From: Myxococcales bacterium UBA5297
Lineage (GTDB): Bacteria > Myxococcota > Myxococcia > Myxococcales > UBA5297
Length of the DNA stretch: 17,976 nucleotides
Assembly (NCBI GenBank): GCA_002408385.1
Contig: DHSB01000013.1
Coordinates: forward strand, 529-18,504
Direction: 5' to 3'
The position numbers and the translations under genes are program-made. Shown one piece after another: positions 16,112-17,976 of this stretch. Position 1 is the stretch's first letter. Every line of letters starts with the position of its first letter. A model generated the notes under the pieces. The model searched no databases and was not told the origin of the DNA. It saw only the letters and a program-made list of their open reading frames with translations.

Positions 16112-17362
16112 ATGTCGAAGAAGCTCGAGGACCTCTACCAACAGCTCGTGCGCGCGGCGCTGAGCGAGAAGAGCGACCAGGAGGTCGCCGAGATCATCGC
16201 GCGGGAGAAGGAGTTCCCCGAGCTCGACTGCCTGCTCAACCCCAAGCGCTACCCGGTGATGTGGCTCGGCGGGGAGTGCCTGTGCGAGGACAAGAGCCGG
16301 TGCACCCGCAACTGCCTCTTCGAGGCCATCGAGCCGGCCGAGGGCGGCGGCATCAAGATCGACCCCGAGCGCTGCGTCGGCTGCGGGCTGTGCGCCGAAG
16401 GCTGCGACGCCGGGGTGATCAACTCCAGCCGTGACCTCGTCGCGATGCTCCTCGCGATGAAGCACTGGCACGGGCCGATCTACGCGCTGGTCGCGCCGGC
16501 CATCTCCGGGCAGATGGGCGAGAGCGTCTCGCTCGGCCAGCTTCGCAGCGCGTTCAAGCGACTCGGCTTTGACGGCATGGTCGAGGTCGCGCTCTTCGCC
16601 GACATCCTCACGCTCAAGGAGGCCCTCGAGTTCGACAAGCACGTGCGCACCGAGGCCGACTTCCACCTCACGAGCTGCTGCTGCCCGATCTGGATCGCGA
16701 TGATTCGCAGGCACTACGAGCTGCTCTCGCACGTGCCCCCGGCCGTCTCGCCGATGATCGCGGCCGGCCGGACCATCAAGCAGCTCTACCCCGGCGCGAT
16801 GACCGTCTTCGTCGGGCCGTGCGTCGCCAAGAAGTCCGAGGCGCGGGAGAAGGACCTCGCCGGCGCGGTCGACTTCGTCCTCACCTTCCAGGAGCTGCGC
16901 GACCTGTTCGCCTTCACCGCGACCGACCCGGCCAGCCTCGAGGTGAGCGAGAAGGAGCACGCGTCGGGCTCGGGGATTGGCTACGCGTACAGCGGCGGGG
17001 TGTCCGAGGCGATCGAGGCGACGCTGCAGAAGGTCAGCCCAAAGCGCGAGCTGCCGATGCGCCGCGAGCAGGCCGACGGCGCGGCGGCGTGCAAGGCGAT
17101 GGTTGGCGAGATCCTGGCGGGGAGGATCAATGCCAACTTCTACGAGGGCATGGGCTGCGTGGGCGGATGCGTCGGCGGGCCGAAGCGGGTTCTGCCGGTC
17201 GAGGAGGGAAGGGAGCGGGTGCGGGAGTACGCGCGGGAGGCGAAATACGAGACTCCGATTGAGAACCCTTATGTGGTCGAGCTTTGTCGGAGGCTCGGGT
17301 TTGAGGATACGGAGAGTTTGATTGAGGAGAGCGGGATGTTTACGCGGGGGTTGGTGGGGTAG
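16112..17362 (+). CDS. [FeFe]-hydrogenase-like protein, H-cluster domain with two FeS motifs
   Basis: A 416-aa protein of the iron-only hydrogenase large-subunit family, which interconverts H2 with protons and electrons or senses H2. A ferredoxin-like region has Cys56/58/64/68 (CxCx5Cx3C, irregular) and Cys88/91/94/98 (CxxCxxCxxxC, regular). The H-cluster motifs follow. L1 is TSCCCPIW (187-194) instead of the usual TSCCPxW. L2 is GPCVAKKSE (Cys237) instead of MPCxxKxxE. L3 is GMGCVGGCVGGPK (Cys349, Cys353) without the usual GGGQP ending. The four cluster-binding cysteines are thus present, in variant surroundings. The start ATG 16112 has GAGG eight bases upstream; longer in-frame extension is not family-like. 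There is no small-subunit, NADH-binding, HydE/F/G or sensor (PAS/kinase) gene in the window. Catalysis versus sensing is undecided. Confidence 0.88.
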   Translation: MSKKLEDLYQQLVRAALSEKSDQEVAEIIAREKEFPELDCLLNPKRYPVMWLGGECLCEDKSRCTRNCLFEAIEPAEGGGIKIDPERCVGCGLCAEGCDAGVINSSRDLVAMLLAMKHWHGPIYALVAPAISGQMGESVSLGQLRSAFKRLGFDGMVEVALFADILTLKEALEFDKHVRTEADFHLTSCCCPIWIAMIRRHYELLSHVPPAVSPMIAAGRTIKQLYPGAMTVFVGPCVAKKSEAREKDLAGAVDFVLTFQELRDLFAFTATDPASLEVSEKEHASGSGIGYAYSGGVSEAIEATLQKVSPKRELPMRREQADGAAACKAMVGEILAGRINANFYEGMGCVGGCVGGPKRVLPVEEGRERVREYAREAKYETPIENPYVVELCRRLGFEDTESLIEESGMFTRGLVG

Positions 17363-17427
17363 GATTCCAGGACGTCGCGCCGGTCACCAGCCGCCACCCG
17401 AAGGGGCCAGCCGCGAACCTCGGCGTC

Positions 17428-17681
17428 GTAGTCGGAGACCACCCTGCCCTAGCTCTCGAGTCCGACCGGAAACTTCCCGACGTCGACTTCGTAGTCGCCG
17501 ACTATCCCTGCCATAGCTCACGGCATCCACCGGGAATTCGCCGACTTAGACCCCGTAGTCCGGAACTATCCCTGCCATAGGCCGGGACTTCGAGCTCGAA
17601 CTCATCGACATCGAGGGGATAGTCGGAGACTTCCACTTCGTAGTCGGAGACTTCCCGATCATAGTCTTCGACTTACCCAGA
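17428..17681. repeat. degenerate tandem array with 21-bp period (about 12 units)
   Basis: Words of the form (G/A)TAGTC-N3-GAC begin at 17428, 17491, 17555, 17619, 17640 and 17661; the spacings are 63, 64, 64, 21 and 21. The units between them keep the same register more weakly, giving about 12 units of 21 bases, two of them 22 (17491 and 17555, both ending CTATCCCTGCC). AGTC-GGA-GACT within the best units is a small dyad. Twenty-one bases equal two turns of B-DNA, or seven codons. Read in the best frame the last units give VVGDFPI-like heptapeptides ending in TAA, but the 22-base units break the frame. Confidence 0.75.
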
Positions 17682-17767
17682 ATGGATCACTGGTTTGTCG
17701 GTTAACACTTTGTCTACCCCCGAAGGGGGAGGGAACCCGGGGAGCTTCAGATTCTTCACCGGTGGGC

Positions 17768-17798
17768 TTGACTGCATCTATCGACCTGCGGCTAGATT
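17768..17798 (+). promoter_or_regulatory. candidate promoter of the last gene
   Basis: TTGACT (17768-17773) and TAGATT (17793-17798) are separated by 19 bases, slightly longer than ideal. A dyad CTCCCC-CGCC-GGGGAG (17799-17814) sits immediately after the -10 and would overlap the transcription start. Another small dyad, CCCCC-GAA-GGGGG, lies upstream at 17717-17729. Confidence 0.45.
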
Positions 17799-17836
17799 CT
17801 CCCCCGCCGGGGAGCACAGCCCCGTTAGGAGGGGAC

Positions 17837-17976
17837 ATGAAAGATAGAGTAGGCAACAAGAACCCGAGCCAGGAGACGCTCGCCGACCTTGAGGCTCGCC
17901 TGAAGGCGATCGCCGCCGAGATCGCGGTCTTCGGCATCGACCTCACCTCGGAGGAGCGGGTTCACTCCACCAAGTT
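17837..17976 (+). CDS. unrecognised gene, 5' end only
   Basis: The first 46 codons of a gene that runs off the window. ATG 17837 is preceded by a strong AGGAGGGG (17827-17834) and by a plausible promoter. The visible part is a soluble, charged helical start (MKDRVGNKNPSQETLADLEA, then RLKAIAAEIAVFGIDLTSEE), with no signal peptide or membrane segment. No function can be assigned from this. Confidence 0.65.
   Translation, partial: MKDRVGNKNPSQETLADLEARLKAIAAEIAVFGIDLTSEERVHSTK

Overview
The window is GC-rich DNA (roughly two thirds G+C by eye, with strong third-position bias) from a Gram-negative bacterium. Lipoprotein and Sec signals, a three-part MacB-type export operon, a DksA-type regulator and an [FeFe]-hydrogenase-like protein would all fit a deltaproteobacterial or Myxococcota-like host, but that is an inference; no rRNA or other marker gene is present, and I saw no tRNA, CRISPR array or transposase.

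Layout. (1) Positions 3-4693, plus strand: an ABC-2 ATPase and its permease (GTGA overlap), a ~127-base gap with two hairpins, then a lipoprotein-type alpha/beta hydrolase overlapping (ATGA) a PLP-dependent D-threonine aldolase/D-serine dehydratase-like enzyme that is broken by one in-frame TAG. (2) Positions 4694-7048, plus: a DksA/TraR-like zinc-finger protein, a 616-base gap with three 121-bp tandem repeats rich in hairpins, and a secreted His-rich helical protein built from two copies of one domain. (3) Positions 11357-7105, minus: a compact operon of LolD/MacB-type ATPase, double-FtsX permease and HlyD-type adaptor, probably an export or efflux machine; no outer-membrane TolC-like gene is in view. 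(4) Positions 11792-12498, plus: an Hsp20 small heat-shock gene with its own sigma70-like promoter, a Shine-Dalgarno and a rho-independent terminator. (5) Positions 12628-15464, plus: a DUF262-family gene overlapping (ATGA) a HipA-like kinase gene, preceded by a dyad and visibly less GC-biased than its neighbours. This looks like an acquired toxin or defence module, and no HipB-type antitoxin is present. (6) Positions 15519-17362, plus: a small membrane-anchored protein of unknown function and a 416-residue [FeFe]-hydrogenase-like protein with an unusual triple-cysteine L1 motif. (7) Positions 17363-17976: a degenerate array with 21-bp period (two DNA helical turns, or seven codons), a promoter, and the first 46 codons of an unrecognised gene that leaves the window.

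The most interesting points are the DUF262-HipA pair without HipB, the single TAG at an expected tyrosine in an otherwise intact enzyme, the 21-bp array, the 121-bp repeats whose loops vary while stems are kept, the variant hydrogenase, and two genes whose -10-like boxes end exactly 9 bases before the ATG, suggesting leaderless transcripts.
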